Source: an uncultured Pelagibacteraceae bacterium (GTDB lineage: Bacteria; Pseudomonadota; Alphaproteobacteria; Pelagibacterales; Pelagibacteraceae). Taken from it: a DNA stretch of 64,000 bases. Position numbers and translations under genes: made by a program. Shown here piece by piece: positions 18,501 through 27,917 of the stretch (position 1 is the stretch's first letter; each line of letters begins with the position of its first letter). The stretch lies in contig CACGSX010000004.1 in assembly GCA_902575835.1 (NCBI GenBank), positions 1 through 64,000 on the forward strand. The letters are read 5' to 3'. The notes beneath the pieces were generated by a model that was not told where the DNA came from, did not search any database, and was given only the letters and a program-made list of their open reading frames with translations.

Positions 18501-18555
18501 GACCGTTTCTGACACAATTTTTTTAGATAAGGAGAATAAAAGACTAAATGCTTGA
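15553..18555 (+). CDS. soxA: Sarcosine oxidase, alpha subunit
   Basis: Large subunit (1000 aa) that binds NAD+ and the folate acceptor. An N-terminal ferredoxin-like domain without cluster Cys (about 1-110) has SFKYHRPRGIVSCGAEEPNA. A nucleotide-binding flavoenzyme domain follows from about 172 (VLVIGGGVSGIIAAKMA) and includes GGWTPMVHMHTQSGGK. The C-terminal third (about 620-1000) is the glycine-cleavage T-protein fold, where formaldehyde is captured on tetrahydrofolate: ELSYEINIE, GTETMHLLRAEKGF. At 17741-17758 the codons are strikingly GC-rich with a run of seven G. It overlaps soxG by 8 bases. Confidence 0.95.
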   Translation: MPNYRIHKTEYIDETKRVSFKYDGKTYFGYEGDTLASALLANGIHLVGRSFKYHRPRGIVSCGAEEPNAICQIGSKKDLTEPNVRATELELYEGLEASSQNCWPNVKFDIGGINNFMSPLIPAGFYYKTFMWPKSFWKKVYEPLIRLSAGLGKSPTEPDPDIYDHKYVHYDVLVIGGGVSGIIAAKMAAKNNLKTLLVDDKKILGGSTIYQNNESIKIDDKLSSEWLKNEIQEIKKLSNLTIKTRTSIAAYHGYNFLLAKENLTDHLPEEKKENKIRQRLWKIRAKKVVIATGSIERPLVFNNNDRPGILLSNSINKYLDYYGVTCGENIILFTNNDSAYETSISLHKKGIKNIIVDLRKSASSELIKQAESLGIKIYFNHVVTNTFGYRKINSLEIMKLSEDGNTTVGNKIRLSCDCLGMSGGWTPMVHMHTQSGGKLDFRDEDQVFLPKENSEDQISVGSCNGDFDLENIIDKTVNKINKFLDIDNQDYQDTNIICSKENDKRNIWLLPNKIPLGKTKCFIDFQNDSTAKDIKLALKEGFRSIEHVKRYTTTGMATDQGKLSNMHALGIIADTAGVKMGTLGTTTFRPPFTPLTFGTLVGRNVGKFFEVVRKTSMHEWHVENNAEFENVGQWKRPWYYAKKGENMHDAVQRESKAARDSAGILDASTLGKIDIQGTDASEFLNRVYTNAWSKLAIGKCRYGLMLNEDGMVYDDGVTTRISENHYLMTTTTGGAANVLSKLEDYLQTEWPELDVYLTSVTDHYSTASICGPNSKRILNKLFPNLDLSDENFPHMSFKEDKIENINCRIMRISFTGELSYEINIESKYGHSLWKMCIEAGKEFNLTPYGTETMHLLRAEKGFIIVGQDTDGTMTPSDLQMDWIVSKKKYDFIGKRSLYRSDTIREDRKQLVGLLTDDPKEILEEGAQIVSDVKSKPIDMLGHVTSSYFSPNLNKSIALAVVRSGKTMKGQKLIIPMENKNINVTVSDTIFLDKENKRLNA

Positions 18556-19096
18556 CATTTTACATCCAAATATTTCGAATATTAATAAAAACAATATCGA
18601 TATTAATTTATCTGAAGAAAAAATTAAAATTAATATCAGGGGAAAAAATAAAGAATTTTTTACCAAAGTGGGTAAAATTCTATCTATTATTTTACCTACT
18701 GAGTCAAATACCAGTTCATCAAATGAAAACTATGATGTTTTGTGGCTAAGTCCGGATGAATGGATGATAAATTTTGATGAAAATAAAAATTCAAATATTT
18801 TTGATCAACTTTATAAAGATATTTCGTCTTTAAATTTTGGATCAATTACTGATATCTCTTCACAATTAATTTGCATAAATATAAAAGGAGAAAATATATT
18901 TGAATTATTATCATCTGGATCACCTTTTAATTTCGAAAAATTTAAAAATAATGTTGGTTCATCAACACAAACGATAGTAAATCATATTGATGTAATTCTT
19001 CATCACAAGTCAAAGAATAATGTTAATTTATTTGTAAGAAGATCGTTTTCAGAACACCTTTATGAATGGTTAGTTGATAGCTCTAATTTTGTCTAA
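18548..19096 (+). CDS. soxG: Sarcosine oxidase, gamma subunit
   Basis: Fourth subunit of the complex; related in fold to part of the T-protein and helps form the folate site. The 182-aa sequence is weakly conserved but shows LWLSPDEWMINF, a gamma-subunit hallmark, and a C-terminal SFSEHLYEWLVD. The operon position right after soxA, overlapping it as ATGCTTGA, is decisive. AAGGAG at 18531-18536 lies 13 bases before the start, a rather long spacing for a ribosome site. Its last 27 bases overlap the convergent MATE gene. Confidence 0.88.
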   Translation: MLDILHPNISNINKNNIDINLSEEKIKINIRGKNKEFFTKVGKILSIILPTESNTSSSNENYDVLWLSPDEWMINFDENKNSNIFDQLYKDISSLNFGSITDISSQLICINIKGENIFELLSSGSPFNFEKFKNNVGSSTQTIVNHIDVILHHKSKNNVNLFVRRSFSEHLYEWLVDSSNFV

Positions 19097-20419
19097 TTTA
19101 TAATTCAAATAAAAATAAGTATAACCAAGATACATCAGAGAGAAAATCCAATTGAATATTACCCATAACCAAAAAAATTCAGAAAAGTCAGAATTAAAAT
19201 AAATTGCAGTATAAAATACGACAAATGGAAAAATTCCATTTCGGCAAATATTAGCAATTAATGCGTTTTCAGCTTTTTTTAAAGCCATAAAAAAACCATT
19301 TGATAAAAAAAATATTGGATAAGCTGGTAGCACAAAGGCTGAAATCTCTAAATATAATTTTCCAAATTCAACGACCTCTAAATCTTTTGAAAATAATTTT
19401 GTTATCATTTCAGCACCAAAATAAATAATAAAAGAAGAAATAATCATTATAATGAAAGCATATTTTATAGCTTGGAAGTACGTTTCTTTAATTCTTAAAA
19501 TATTTCGTGCACCAAAATTTTGAGCAATAATTGTGATAATTGCTGTATTTATTCCCAAGATTGGCAATAAAACCACTTGTTCTATTTTGGTGCCAGCTCC
19601 ATAACCAGCTGCTGCATATTCTCCTGATAAACCTGCATATTTGAATACAATAGCAGAAGCAATAGAATAACCGCAAATTGAAATTATTATTGGCATAGAT
19701 TGAAAAAAAATATTTTTTAAAAAAAAAAATTTAGGAATAAAATAAGAAATAAGTATGTTTTTAATTAATTTACTTTTTAAAACTTTTTTAAATATGATTA
19801 AAAAAGCGACCGTTTGAGCAATTAGAGTTGCTATTGCAATACCCTTCATACCCAAAGCTGGTATGAAATAAAATCCAAATATTAAAATTGGATTTAACAA
19901 TATGTTTAAAAAAAAAGATAATATTAAAGCATTTCTATAAGTTTTCGTATCGCCTTCTGCATGAAGTAATGAATTTAATGCAACAACTAAAATAAAAATA
20001 AACGAACCAAGAAAAATGATATCTGTATATTGTAAGCCAAGATTTATTACCTCGTTAGTTGAACCCATTATTGAAAAAAGGTTTGATGCATAATTTAAAC
20101 CAATAAAAGTAATCAACAGAATTATCAAAAAAGAAAAGAAAATTAATTGGCAGAAATAAATTGAAGCATTTTTATTATTTTTTTCTCCAATGCTATTACC
20201 TATCAGTGATGTACCTGCAACTGTGATACCAATAGATGAGGCAATAATAATAAAATAAATTGGAAAAGATTTTGTTAAAGCTGACAAAGCTTCAGGTGAT
20301 ATTTTTCCTGCAAAATATGTATCTGCAATATTATATAACGTTTGAAAGAGTGTACCTACAGATGCAGGTATCGCTAATTTTTTAATTAATTCTCTGATGT
20401 CATCACTTAATATATTCAT
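19070..20419 (-). CDS. MATE-family multidrug/organic cation efflux transporter
   Basis: Integral membrane protein of 449 aa with about 12 hydrophobic helices in two similar halves. The N-terminal motif IPASVGTLFQTLYNIADTYF with GKISPEALSALTKSFP, and GTSLIGNSIGEKN, are characteristic of the MATE family, as is the second-half AAAGYGAGTKIEQVVLLP. Such proteins exchange Na+ or H+ for organic substrates; the substrate here cannot be told. It ends inside soxG on the opposite strand and is 4 bases downstream of trhO. No regulator is near. Confidence 0.88.
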   Translation of the reverse strand: MNILSDDIRELIKKLAIPASVGTLFQTLYNIADTYFAGKISPEALSALTKSFPIYFIIIASSIGITVAGTSLIGNSIGEKNNKNASIYFCQLIFFSFLIILLITFIGLNYASNLFSIMGSTNEVINLGLQYTDIIFLGSFIFILVVALNSLLHAEGDTKTYRNALILSFFLNILLNPILIFGFYFIPALGMKGIAIATLIAQTVAFLIIFKKVLKSKLIKNILISYFIPKFFFLKNIFFQSMPIIISICGYSIASAIVFKYAGLSGEYAAAGYGAGTKIEQVVLLPILGINTAIITIIAQNFGARNILRIKETYFQAIKYAFIIMIISSFIIYFGAEMITKLFSKDLEVVEFGKLYLEISAFVLPAYPIFFLSNGFFMALKKAENALIANICRNGIFPFVVFYTAIYFNSDFSEFFWLWVIFNWIFSLMYLGYTYFYLNYKLDKIRAIN

Positions 20420-20423
20420 GATA

Positions 20424-21296
20424 TTATTTTTTTGAATTTACCATTTGATTGTGCCTCATTGTGAAACGTTTTATTTGATCATTTGTCAATTTATCAAAAC
20501 AATTTGGACATGATAAGCCTACTTTATACTTTTTTGATTTGGTTAGTTTTTTATGCAATGGCATTCTACAACCACCACAAACAGTATAATTTCCAATTTC
20601 TAGGTTTTTTTTAATAGTAACTCTTTTATCAAAAACAAAACATTCACCATTCCACTTGCTTTTTTTTGGATCAGTTTTGTTAAGATAATTTAGGATACCA
20701 CCCTTAAGCATATAAACATTTTTAAAACCTTTATTATTAAGATAATTAGACGCTTTTTCACACCTGATACCTCCGGTGCAAAACATCCCTATTGATTCAT
20801 CTTTATTAAATTTTGATAAATAATTTTTAAAATCTCTAAAATTTTTAGTTTCTGGATTAAGAGCATTTTTAAATGTACCAATCTTATATTCAAAAGGTTT
20901 TCTGGCATCAATCAGTTTAATATTTTTTTTAGATATAAATTCGTCCCATTTTTTAGGTGATAAATATTTCTTATTAAAAAAATTTTTAAAATTAATTTTT
21001 TCATTAATTGGAACTACTTCATCTTTTATTTTAACTTTATTTTTTGTGTATGGTAATATTTTTGAGTTAAATTTATTTTGAATATCAAATCTATCAATTG
21101 ATAAGATATTCTTTATTTTTGTAATTGTAAGTTTAATTTTTTTATGACTACCTGATATTGTACCATTAATTCCTTCAGGAGATAATATTATAAGACCTTT
21201 AATATCAAGCTTATTAGTTTCTTTTAAAATATTTTTTTTAATAATTTTTAATTTATTAAGTTTTGATATTTTATAAAAAGATAGGATTTCAAACAT
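20424..21296 (-). CDS. trhO: tRNA uridine(34) hydroxylase TrhO (rhodanese-like)
   Basis: Member of the YceA/TrhO family that makes 5-hydroxyuridine at the wobble base of some tRNAs. An N-terminal acylphosphatase-like domain has GLIILSPEGINGTISGS; the rhodanese domain (about 120-215) has IDARKPFEYKIGTFKNALNP and the active-site loop MFCTGGIRCEKASNYL. A C-terminal Cys pair set CGGCRMPLHKK and LSCPNC probably binds zinc. I start at the ATG at 21296 (290 aa), not the TTG at 21308, which would overlap the methyltransferase gene. Function is inferred from the family. Confidence 0.9.
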   Translation of the reverse strand: MFEILSFYKISKLNKLKIIKKNILKETNKLDIKGLIILSPEGINGTISGSHKKIKLTITKIKNILSIDRFDIQNKFNSKILPYTKNKVKIKDEVVPINEKINFKNFFNKKYLSPKKWDEFISKKNIKLIDARKPFEYKIGTFKNALNPETKNFRDFKNYLSKFNKDESIGMFCTGGIRCEKASNYLNNKGFKNVYMLKGGILNYLNKTDPKKSKWNGECFVFDKRVTIKKNLEIGNYTVCGGCRMPLHKKLTKSKKYKVGLSCPNCFDKLTNDQIKRFTMRHNQMVNSKK

Positions 21297-21298
21297 AA

Positions 21299-21946
21299 TT
21301 ACCAACAAACTGTAAAACCATCACCAATTGGTAAAATATACTTATTAATAGGTGATTTTTTTATGTATTTATTAAATTCTCTTAATTTTATAGTTAATTT
21401 GTCTTTTATCTTTGGATTTGCAACATCTCCTTTCCAAAGTGTATTATCAATTAAAATTATACCCTTTTTGCTTTTTAATTTAAGAGACTGATTAAAATAA
21501 TTTATATAATTTTCTTTATCTGCATCAATTAATATCACGTCATATTTTTCCTTTTTCTTAATTAGATTTTCAAGAGCAATTTTTCCATTTTCACAAATAA
21601 GATTTATTTTTTTATCTTGCTTTGCTTCTTTAAAAAACTTAATTGCCTCATTGTTAGTTTTTAAATTTTTATCTATACCAATTAATTTGCAATTCTTAGG
21701 TAAGGCAAGTGCAGCAGATAAAATGCTGTAACCTGTAAAAGTGCCAATTTCTAAATATGATTTATAGTTATTAATTTTTATGATAAATTGTATGAAGTTA
21801 GCTTGTAGAATTGAAATTTGTAATTTTTTAATATGACCAAGTTTTTCGTTATATTTTAATAATTTTTTTTGTACTTTGTGAAGATTATTTGTATGTGAAA
21901 AAATATAATTGATCATATTTTGATCAATTATGAAATTTTTATCCAT
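21299..21946 (-). CDS. SAM-dependent O-methyltransferase (catechol/caffeoyl-CoA OMT family)
   Basis: Class I methyltransferase of 215 aa. The SAM-binding motif I is [20 protein letters not shown] (about 66-85), followed by LIGIDKN and the acidic motif [17 protein letters not shown], all typical of family-3 O-methyltransferases. [15 protein letters not shown] near the C-terminus matches the metal-binding segment of that group. The acceptor molecule is unknown. It overlaps the end of gatB by 8 bases and is followed by trhO after 2 bases, so it is in the gatCAB transcript; a link to tRNA modification would be speculation. Confidence 0.85.
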   Translation of the reverse strand: MDKNFIIDQNMINYIFSHTNNLHKVQKKLLKYNEKLGHIKKLQISILQANFIQFIIKINNYKSYLEIGTFTGYSILSAALALPKNCKLIGIDKNLKTNNEAIKFFKEAKQDKKINLICENGKIALENLIKKKEKYDVILIDADKENYINYFNQSLKLKSKKGIILIDNTLWKGDVANPKIKDKLTIKLREFNKYIKKSPINKYILPIGDGFTVCW

Positions 21947-23405
21947 TCAACTTTTCTTTTAATATTTTGTTTATTAATTGAGGATTGCCTTTTCCTTTAC
22001 TTTCTTTCATGGCTTGACCAACAAAAAAACCAAATAATTTATCTTTACCAGATTTATATTCAGCAACCTTATCTGAATTATTTTCAATAACTTTATTTAT
22101 CAATTCCTCTATCGCTTTTGGATCGCTTTCTTGTTTTAAACCTTTTTCTTTTACTATTATTAATGGATCTTGATCTCCATCTATCATTTGTTCAAAAACC
22201 GTTTTAGCTATTTTTCCTGATATAGTTCCATCTTTTATAAGGTTTATAAGTTTTGATAGATTTTTAGCACTAACTGGACTTTGAGATATTTCTAAATTTT
22301 TTTCATTTAAAACTGCAAATAATTCACCTGTAATCCAGTTTGTTGTTAATTTAACATCTGAATTTTTTATAACTTCTTCAAAGAAATTTGATGTTTCAAT
22401 ATCAGATACCAAAATTGTTGCTTCATATGGTGAAAGATTAAATTTATCTATAAATCTTTTTTTCTTTTCATCTGGTAATTCAGGTATATCTGATTTTATT
22501 TTTTCAATTAACTCTTGGCTTATTTCAAGCGGTAATAGATCTGGATCAGGAAAATATCTGTAATCATGCGCGTCTTCTTTTGATCTCATAGATCTTGTCT
22601 CATTTCTTTTAGTGTCAAAAAGTCTTGTCTCTTGATCTATTTCTTTCCCCTCCTCTAACAAATCTATTTGTCTATTTGCTTCTGATATTATTGCCATTTG
22701 CATATATTTTATTGAATTAACATTTTTAATTTCACACCTGGTGCCGAATTCAGTTTCCCCTTTTAATCTTACTGATACATTAACATCTGCCCTCAAAGAA
22801 CCTTCTTCCATATTGCCATCACATGTTCCTAAATATCTCATTATCGATCTTAATTTTTTTATATAAACGTTGACTTCATCTGGAGATCTCAAATCAGGCT
22901 TACTCACTATTTCCATTAAAGCCACTCCAGATCTATTTAAATCAACTAATGTATTATTTGGATCAATATCATGAATACTTTTACCTGCATCTTGCTCTAA
23001 GTGTAATCTTTCAATTCCAATTTCTTTTTGACCATTCGGCATATCTAAAATTACTTTTCCTTCACCGACAATTGGATATTTGTATTGAGAGATTTGATAT
23101 CCTTGAGGTAAATCTGCATAAAAATAATTTTTTCTATCAAAGACAGATTTTTTATTTATTTTGGCTTTAAGTCCTATTCCAGTTTTAATTGCTTGTTCAA
23201 TACAAAATTCATTTATAACTGGTAACATTCCTGGAAATGCTGCATCTACGAGACTAACTTGTGTGTTTGGTTCTGCACCAAATTTTGTTGATGATTGAGA
23301 GAAAAGTTTTGACTCTGAAGTAACTTGAGCGTGCACTTCTAAACCAATTATCACTTCATATTGTTTATTTTCTCTTTCAATAAGATATTCACTATTTTTA
23401 CTCAC
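21939..23405 (-). CDS. gatB: Aspartyl/glutamyl-tRNA amidotransferase subunit B
   Basis: Subunit of GatCAB, which turns misacylated Glu-tRNA(Gln) and Asp-tRNA(Asn) into the correct Gln/Asn forms. The N-terminal kinase-like core (about 12-300) shows [40 protein letters not shown] and DVNVSVR. The C-terminal helical tail (about 330-488) is the YqeY-like tRNA-binding part, ending with [17 protein letters not shown]. Length (488 aa) is typical. It overlaps gatA by 8 bases. Confidence 0.97.
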   Translation of the reverse strand: MSKNSEYLIERENKQYEVIIGLEVHAQVTSESKLFSQSSTKFGAEPNTQVSLVDAAFPGMLPVINEFCIEQAIKTGIGLKAKINKKSVFDRKNYFYADLPQGYQISQYKYPIVGEGKVILDMPNGQKEIGIERLHLEQDAGKSIHDIDPNNTLVDLNRSGVALMEIVSKPDLRSPDEVNVYIKKLRSIMRYLGTCDGNMEEGSLRADVNVSVRLKGETEFGTRCEIKNVNSIKYMQMAIISEANRQIDLLEEGKEIDQETRLFDTKRNETRSMRSKEDAHDYRYFPDPDLLPLEISQELIEKIKSDIPELPDEKKKRFIDKFNLSPYEATILVSDIETSNFFEEVIKNSDVKLTTNWITGELFAVLNEKNLEISQSPVSAKNLSKLINLIKDGTISGKIAKTVFEQMIDGDQDPLIIVKEKGLKQESDPKAIEELINKVIENNSDKVAEYKSGKDKLFGFFVGQAMKESKGKGNPQLINKILKEKLNG

Positions 23406-24858
23406 TTAACCACCAGTCTGAAATATCATTTTTAAAATTAATCTTATCTTCTAATGCATAAGAAATATTAAGTATATTTTGTTCATCAAAAGGTTTTCCA
23501 ATTACTTGAAGGCCTAAAGGATAATTATTTTTATCTTTACCAGCTGGTATAGAAATACCTGGTAAACCCGCTAGATTTATTGGAACTGTAAATATATCAT
23601 TTAAATACATTGATACTGGATCATTTGTTTTTTCACCAATTTTAAATGCTGAGCTTGGAGTAGATGGAGTTAAAATTGCATCAACTTTAGAAAAGGCATC
23701 ATCAAAATCTTTTTTTATTAATTGTCTTACTTTCTGCGCTTTTAGATAATAGGCATCATAGTAACCAGAAGATAAAACATAAGTTCCAATCATAATTCTT
23801 CTTTTAACTTCATCACCAAAACCTTCAGATCTAGTTTTTTCGTACATTTCTATTAAATTTTGACCAGGAGATCTAAATCCATATTTAACACCATCATATC
23901 TTGCTAGATTTGAAGATGCTTCAGCTGGTGCAACAATATAATAAGTTGGTAATGCGTAATTAGTATGTGGAAGCGAAATATCGATAATTTCTGCTCCGCA
24001 ATCTTTTGCATATGAGATACCATTTTTCCATAGCTGTTCAATTTCGTCAGGCATATTGTCAACTCTATATTCTTTAGGAATACCAATTTTCTTTCCTTTA
24101 ATATCTTTTGATAATTCTTTTGAATAAGAATTTCTTTTGTAATCAATTGAAGTTGAATCTTTTTGATCAAATGAAGAGATCACCTCTAAAAGCATAGAAC
24201 AGTCTCTTACATTTTTCGTCATAGGTCCTGCTTGGTCTAAAGATGAAGCAAATGCTACAATTCCATAACGAGAACAACTTCCATATGTAGGTTTAAGTCC
24301 AACAGTTCCTGTAAATGATGCTGGTTGACGAATAGATCCACCTGTATCTGTTCCAATGGTAACTGGAGTTAAATTTGCAGCGACAGCTGCAGAAGAACCT
24401 CCTGAAGATCCACCAGGGACTAAATTTTCTCCTACCGGATTTTGAACATTTCCAAAAAAACTAGTTTCATTTGAAGAGCCCATAGCAAATTCATCACAAT
24501 TAAGTTTACCAAGAAGTATTGCTCCTTGACTCCACAAATTTTGAGTAACTGTAGACTCATATGTGGGAACGAAGTTATTTAATATTTTGCTACCTGCTGT
24601 TGTTCTAACTCCATTTGTACAAAATAAATCTTTAACAGCAATGGGAATACCTGGTAGTTTTAAATCAAAGTTAGGATTAGAATCAAATTTCTTTGATTGA
24701 TCTATTGCTTTTTCAAAATTATCCGTAACATAAACATTTAATTTTTTTGATTTTTCAGCACGGTCTATAAATGCTTTTGTAATTTCCCCTGAAGATAGTT
24801 TTTTTTCTTTTATATTCGATGTTAATTCGAATAAACTTTGACTTGTTATATCTGACAT
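23398..24858 (-). CDS. gatA: Aspartyl/glutamyl-tRNA amidotransferase subunit A
   Basis: Glutaminase/asparaginase subunit that supplies ammonia to GatB. The amidase Ser-cisSer-Lys triad is intact: K76 in IPIAVKD, Ser151 in [14 protein letters not shown] and nucleophile S175 in [10 protein letters not shown]. At 486 aa it has the normal length. Its ATG shares one base with the gatC stop, and its 3' end overlaps gatB, so the three subunits are likely made by coupled translation. Confidence 0.97.
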   Translation of the reverse strand: MSDITSQSLFELTSNIKEKKLSSGEITKAFIDRAEKSKKLNVYVTDNFEKAIDQSKKFDSNPNFDLKLPGIPIAVKDLFCTNGVRTTAGSKILNNFVPTYESTVTQNLWSQGAILLGKLNCDEFAMGSSNETSFFGNVQNPVGENLVPGGSSGGSSAAVAANLTPVTIGTDTGGSIRQPASFTGTVGLKPTYGSCSRYGIVAFASSLDQAGPMTKNVRDCSMLLEVISSFDQKDSTSIDYKRNSYSKELSKDIKGKKIGIPKEYRVDNMPDEIEQLWKNGISYAKDCGAEIIDISLPHTNYALPTYYIVAPAEASSNLARYDGVKYGFRSPGQNLIEMYEKTRSEGFGDEVKRRIMIGTYVLSSGYYDAYYLKAQKVRQLIKKDFDDAFSKVDAILTPSTPSSAFKIGEKTNDPVSMYLNDIFTVPINLAGLPGISIPAGKDKNNYPLGLQVIGKPFDEQNILNISYALEDKINFKNDISDWWLSE

Positions 24859-25145
24859 TATTCAACAACCTTTGGTACAACAAAAAAATCTTTATTTTCT
24901 TCAGGAGAGTTTTTTAAAATTTTTTCTCTAATATTTTCTGATTTAATTTCATCTTTTCTAAATCTTAGGGTGGTTTCAGCAATTGATGTTAAGGCTTGAA
25001 CATTATCAGTATTTAATTCATTTAATTTTTCTATAAATTCAAATATATTATTTAAGTCGCCCTTTAATTTATTAGCTTTTTCATCATCAATAGAAATTCT
25101 TGCTAATTTAGAAATGTGCTTTACTGTTTTAAGATCTATACTCAT
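24858..25145 (-). CDS. gatC: Aspartyl/glutamyl-tRNA amidotransferase subunit C
   Basis: Small belt subunit that wraps between GatA and GatB; 95 aa. MSIDLKTVKHISKLARISI is the standard GatC N-terminus, and VVPKVVE is close to the usual C-terminus. I start at the ATG at 25145; an in-frame upstream start at 25202 would add a 19-residue hydrophobic stretch foreign to the family and overlap ruvX. It is divergent from ruvX across 49 bases. Confidence 0.94.
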   Translation of the reverse strand: MSIDLKTVKHISKLARISIDDEKANKLKGDLNNIFEFIEKLNELNTDNVQALTSIAETTLRFRKDEIKSENIREKILKNSPEENKDFFVVPKVVE

Positions 25146-25194
25146 ATGGTAAAAATATTGCCGCAAACTATCACTTAAGTAAATAATATACAAT

Positions 25195-25650
25195 ATGATC
25201 ACAATTGAGGAATTTAAAAAGAAACAGCTAAATACATCTAGATTAATTGGTCTTGATTTAGGTTCAAAGAGAATTGGTGTAGCTATATGTGATGAAAATC
25301 AAAAAATTGCCACACCGCTTAAAACAATAAACAAATCCAAATTTGAAGATCTTATCAATGAATTAGAGGATATTATTAAAGAAAATAATATTAAAGGAAT
25401 AATTATTGGAAATCCAATTAATATGGATGGTAGCTTAGGTAAATCCTCTCAATCAGTAAATGATGTGTCAAAAGCAATATCAAAAGAAATTGATCTTCCA
25501 ATAAGTCTTTGGGATGAAAGATTATCAACAGTTGGAGCGTTTAAATTAACTGAAAATTTAGGTATTAACGTAACTAAAAGAGAAAAAAATATAGATAAAA
25601 ATGCTGCTGCATTTATCTTACAGGGTGCCATAGATTTTATTAATAATTAA
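25195..25650 (+). CDS. ruvX: RuvX/YqgF-family Holliday-junction resolvase-like nuclease
   Basis: RNase H-fold protein of 151 aa. LIGLDLGSKRIGVAICD (17-33), GIIIGNPINMDGS (about 69-81) and LWDERLSTVGA (about 110-120) carry the acidic residues of the family. In Escherichia coli the protein is needed for 16S rRNA 5'-end processing; a resolvase role was proposed from the fold. It begins a plus-strand run leading into pyrB (42-base gap to the chosen pyrB start). Confidence 0.9.
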   Translation: MITIEEFKKKQLNTSRLIGLDLGSKRIGVAICDENQKIATPLKTINKSKFEDLINELEDIIKENNIKGIIIGNPINMDGSLGKSSQSVNDVSKAISKEIDLPISLWDERLSTVGAFKLTENLGINVTKREKNIDKNAAAFILQGAIDFINN

Positions 25651-25692
25651 TACTTGCATTAATCAACTTTTGTGGCTATAGAGTTGGTTTTA

Positions 25693-26631
25693 ATGGCAAT
25701 TAAAACCAAAGCTATTAAAATTTCTCAAAAACATCTCCTAGGTATTCAAGATTTATCAATAAATGATGTTAATTTAATCTTAAAAGAAGCTGAAAAATTT
25801 ATTGAATTAAACAAAAGCAAAAATAAAAAATTAGATTTACTTAAGGGGAAAACTCAAATTAACCTCTTTTTTGAACCATCAACAAGAACACAAAGCTCAT
25901 TTGAGCTAGCAGGAAAAAGATTAGGTGCAGATGTTATGTCAATGAATATAACAAACTCAGCAATTAAAAAAGGTGAAACGCTAATAGACACTGCAATGAC
26001 ATTAAATGCAATGCATCCTGATATAATAGTTATTAGACATCAAGATTCAGGAGCTTGTAATCTTTTATCTCAAAAAGTTAATTGTGCTGTTTTAAATGCT
26101 GGTGATGGAAGGAGAGAGCACCCTACGCAAGCATTACTTGATGCATTAACTATATTGAATAGGAAAAAAAAAATTCAAGGATTAAAGGTTGCAATTTGTG
26201 GAGATATTCTACATTCAAGAGTAGCAAGATCTAATATTTACTTGCTAAACATGTTGGGTGCCGAAGTTAATATTGTAGCTCCTTCAAACCTTTTACCAAA
26301 AGATATAGAAAAATTTGGGGTTAATATTTTTTCAGATATGAAGAAAGGTGTAAAAGATTGCGACATAGTAATGATGCTTAGACTTCAAAATGAAAGAATG
26401 AGTAGTTCATTCCTGTCATCTAATAGAGAGTATTATGAATACTATGGACTAACACAGGATAAATTAGAATACGCAAAATCAGATTCAATTATTATGCATC
26501 CTGGTCCAATGAACCGCGGTATTGAAATTGATACAAAACTAGCTGATGACACCAATATGAGTGTTGTAAAAGAACAAGTTGAATTAGGTGTTGCGATAAG
26601 AATGGCATGTTTAAAAATTTTTTGTGAATGA
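25693..26631 (+). CDS. pyrB: Aspartate carbamoyltransferase catalytic subunit
   Basis: Joins carbamoyl phosphate to aspartate, first dedicated step of pyrimidine synthesis. The carbamoyl-phosphate motif [17 protein letters not shown], then [12 protein letters not shown], and [11 protein letters not shown] near the end are conserved. I prefer the ATG at 25693 (312 aa) to the GTG at 25672; neither has a good ribosome site. Its TGA overlaps the start of the pyrC-like gene (ATGA). No regulatory pyrI gene is nearby. Pairing with a metal-less PyrC suggests the PyrB-PyrC' dodecamer type known from Pseudomonas (inference). Confidence 0.95.
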   Translation: MAIKTKAIKISQKHLLGIQDLSINDVNLILKEAEKFIELNKSKNKKLDLLKGKTQINLFFEPSTRTQSSFELAGKRLGADVMSMNITNSAIKKGETLIDTAMTLNAMHPDIIVIRHQDSGACNLLSQKVNCAVLNAGDGRREHPTQALLDALTILNRKKKIQGLKVAICGDILHSRVARSNIYLLNMLGAEVNIVAPSNLLPKDIEKFGVNIFSDMKKGVKDCDIVMMLRLQNERMSSSFLSSNREYYEYYGLTQDKLEYAKSDSIIMHPGPMNRGIEIDTKLADDTNMSVVKEQVELGVAIRMACLKIFCE

Positions 26632-27917
26632 TGAAAAAGAAATACTTTATTAACGCAAATATAATTGATCCTCATAACAACATAAGTGAGATAGGAGGAT
26701 TAATAATAGGAGAAGATGGAAAAATTGAAGGTGTTGGAAAAAAGGTGAATAAAAACAACATTCCTAGTAGAGAAAAAGTTATTGATTTAAAAGAGAATTA
26801 TATTTTCCCAGGTATAGTTGATATGAGAGTATTTGTGGGTGAACCAGGTTATGAATATAAAGAAAATTTCAGAACTTTGAGCAATGCTGCATTATCCGGG
26901 GGAGTAACCTCAGTTGTAACAATGCCTAATACTGATCCAATAATCGACAACGTTTCAATAGTAGATTTTTTAAAAAGACGAGGCAGAGATAAATCAAAAA
27001 TAAATATATTTCCCACAGCATCTCTAACAAAGGGTGCTGAAGGTACAAATATGACAGAGTTTGGTCTTCTGCAAAGTAAAGGGATAATAGCATTTACAGA
27101 TGGAATTAGAACAATTCAGAATACAAGAGTTATGTCCAGAATAATGAATTCAGCAAAAGATTTAGGATCTTTAATAATGCAACATGCGGAAGATCAAGAA
27201 TTAGCTGAAAATGGCATTATAAATGATGGAATAATTTCGACAAAACTTGGTTTGCAAGGTATCCCAGAAATAGCTGAACTAATAATTATAGAGAGAGATT
27301 TAACATTATTAGAAGAATATAATTGTCGTTATCACATTTCTCAGATTTCATCAGGAAAAGCAGTTGAAATAATCAGAGATAGAAAAGATAAAGTAAGATT
27401 CTCCTGTGGGGTATCAATAAATAATTTATCTTTAAATGAAAATGATATTGGTGACTTTAGAACTTTTTTAAAATTATCTCCGCCACTCAGGACTGAAGAC
27501 GATAGATTAAGTTTAGTGCAAGGATTAAATGATGGTACAATCGATGTAATAGTTTCAGATCACAAACCTGAAGATGAAGAGCAAAAAAGATTAACATTTG
27601 CTCAAGCCGCAACAGGAGCAACTGGTATTGAAACGTTATTATCTTTGTCATTAGAATTATATCACAATGGATCTGTAAAACTTGAAAAAATTATTGCTGC
27701 ATTAACCTCCAATCCATCAAAAATTTTGAAAATTAATAAAGGTAATTTATCTGTAGGTAATGATGCAGATTTCTGTATTGTAGATATAAATAAACCTTGG
27801 ATAGTAAAGCAAGAAAATTTGGTTTCTAAATCAAAAAATACGTCAATTGAAAATAAGAGATTACAAGGAAAAGTAACCAATACATTCGTAAAAGGACAAG
27901 AGCTTTACAATATTTAA
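26628..27917 (+). CDS. pyrC: Dihydroorotase-like protein without HxH motif (PyrC'/PyrX pseudoenzyme)
   Basis: Type I dihydroorotase fold, 429 aa, but probably not catalytic. The metal motif normally DxHxHxREPG reads [10 protein letters not shown] here (65-74), so both metal His (now R67 and F69) and the substrate Arg (now G71) are lost. Other positions remain: [36 protein letters not shown]. Pseudomonas has such an inactive pyrC' next to pyrB, and there it is needed for assembly of active aspartate carbamoyltransferase. The 4-base overlap with pyrB fits that role. A true dihydroorotase gene should exist elsewhere. The name pyrC is by homology only. Confidence 0.88.
   Translation: MMKKKYFINANIIDPHNNISEIGGLIIGEDGKIEGVGKKVNKNNIPSREKVIDLKENYIFPGIVDMRVFVGEPGYEYKENFRTLSNAALSGGVTSVVTMPNTDPIIDNVSIVDFLKRRGRDKSKINIFPTASLTKGAEGTNMTEFGLLQSKGIIAFTDGIRTIQNTRVMSRIMNSAKDLGSLIMQHAEDQELAENGIINDGIISTKLGLQGIPEIAELIIIERDLTLLEEYNCRYHISQISSGKAVEIIRDRKDKVRFSCGVSINNLSLNENDIGDFRTFLKLSPPLRTEDDRLSLVQGLNDGTIDVIVSDHKPEDEEQKRLTFAQAATGATGIETLLSLSLELYHNGSVKLEKIIAALTSNPSKILKINKGNLSVGNDADFCIVDINKPWIVKQENLVSKSKNTSIENKRLQGKVTNTFVKGQELYNI

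Noticed and set aside
13857-19096. tRNA-Ser plus sox genes as a tRNA-integrated island
   Set aside because: No integrase, no duplicated tRNA 3' end and no mobile genes; the sox operon is typical of the SAR11 core or near-core gene set.
25146-25202. 19-residue hydrophobic N-terminal extension of GatC
   Set aside because: GatC proteins start at MSIDLKTVKH-like sequences; the extension overlaps the divergent ruvX start.
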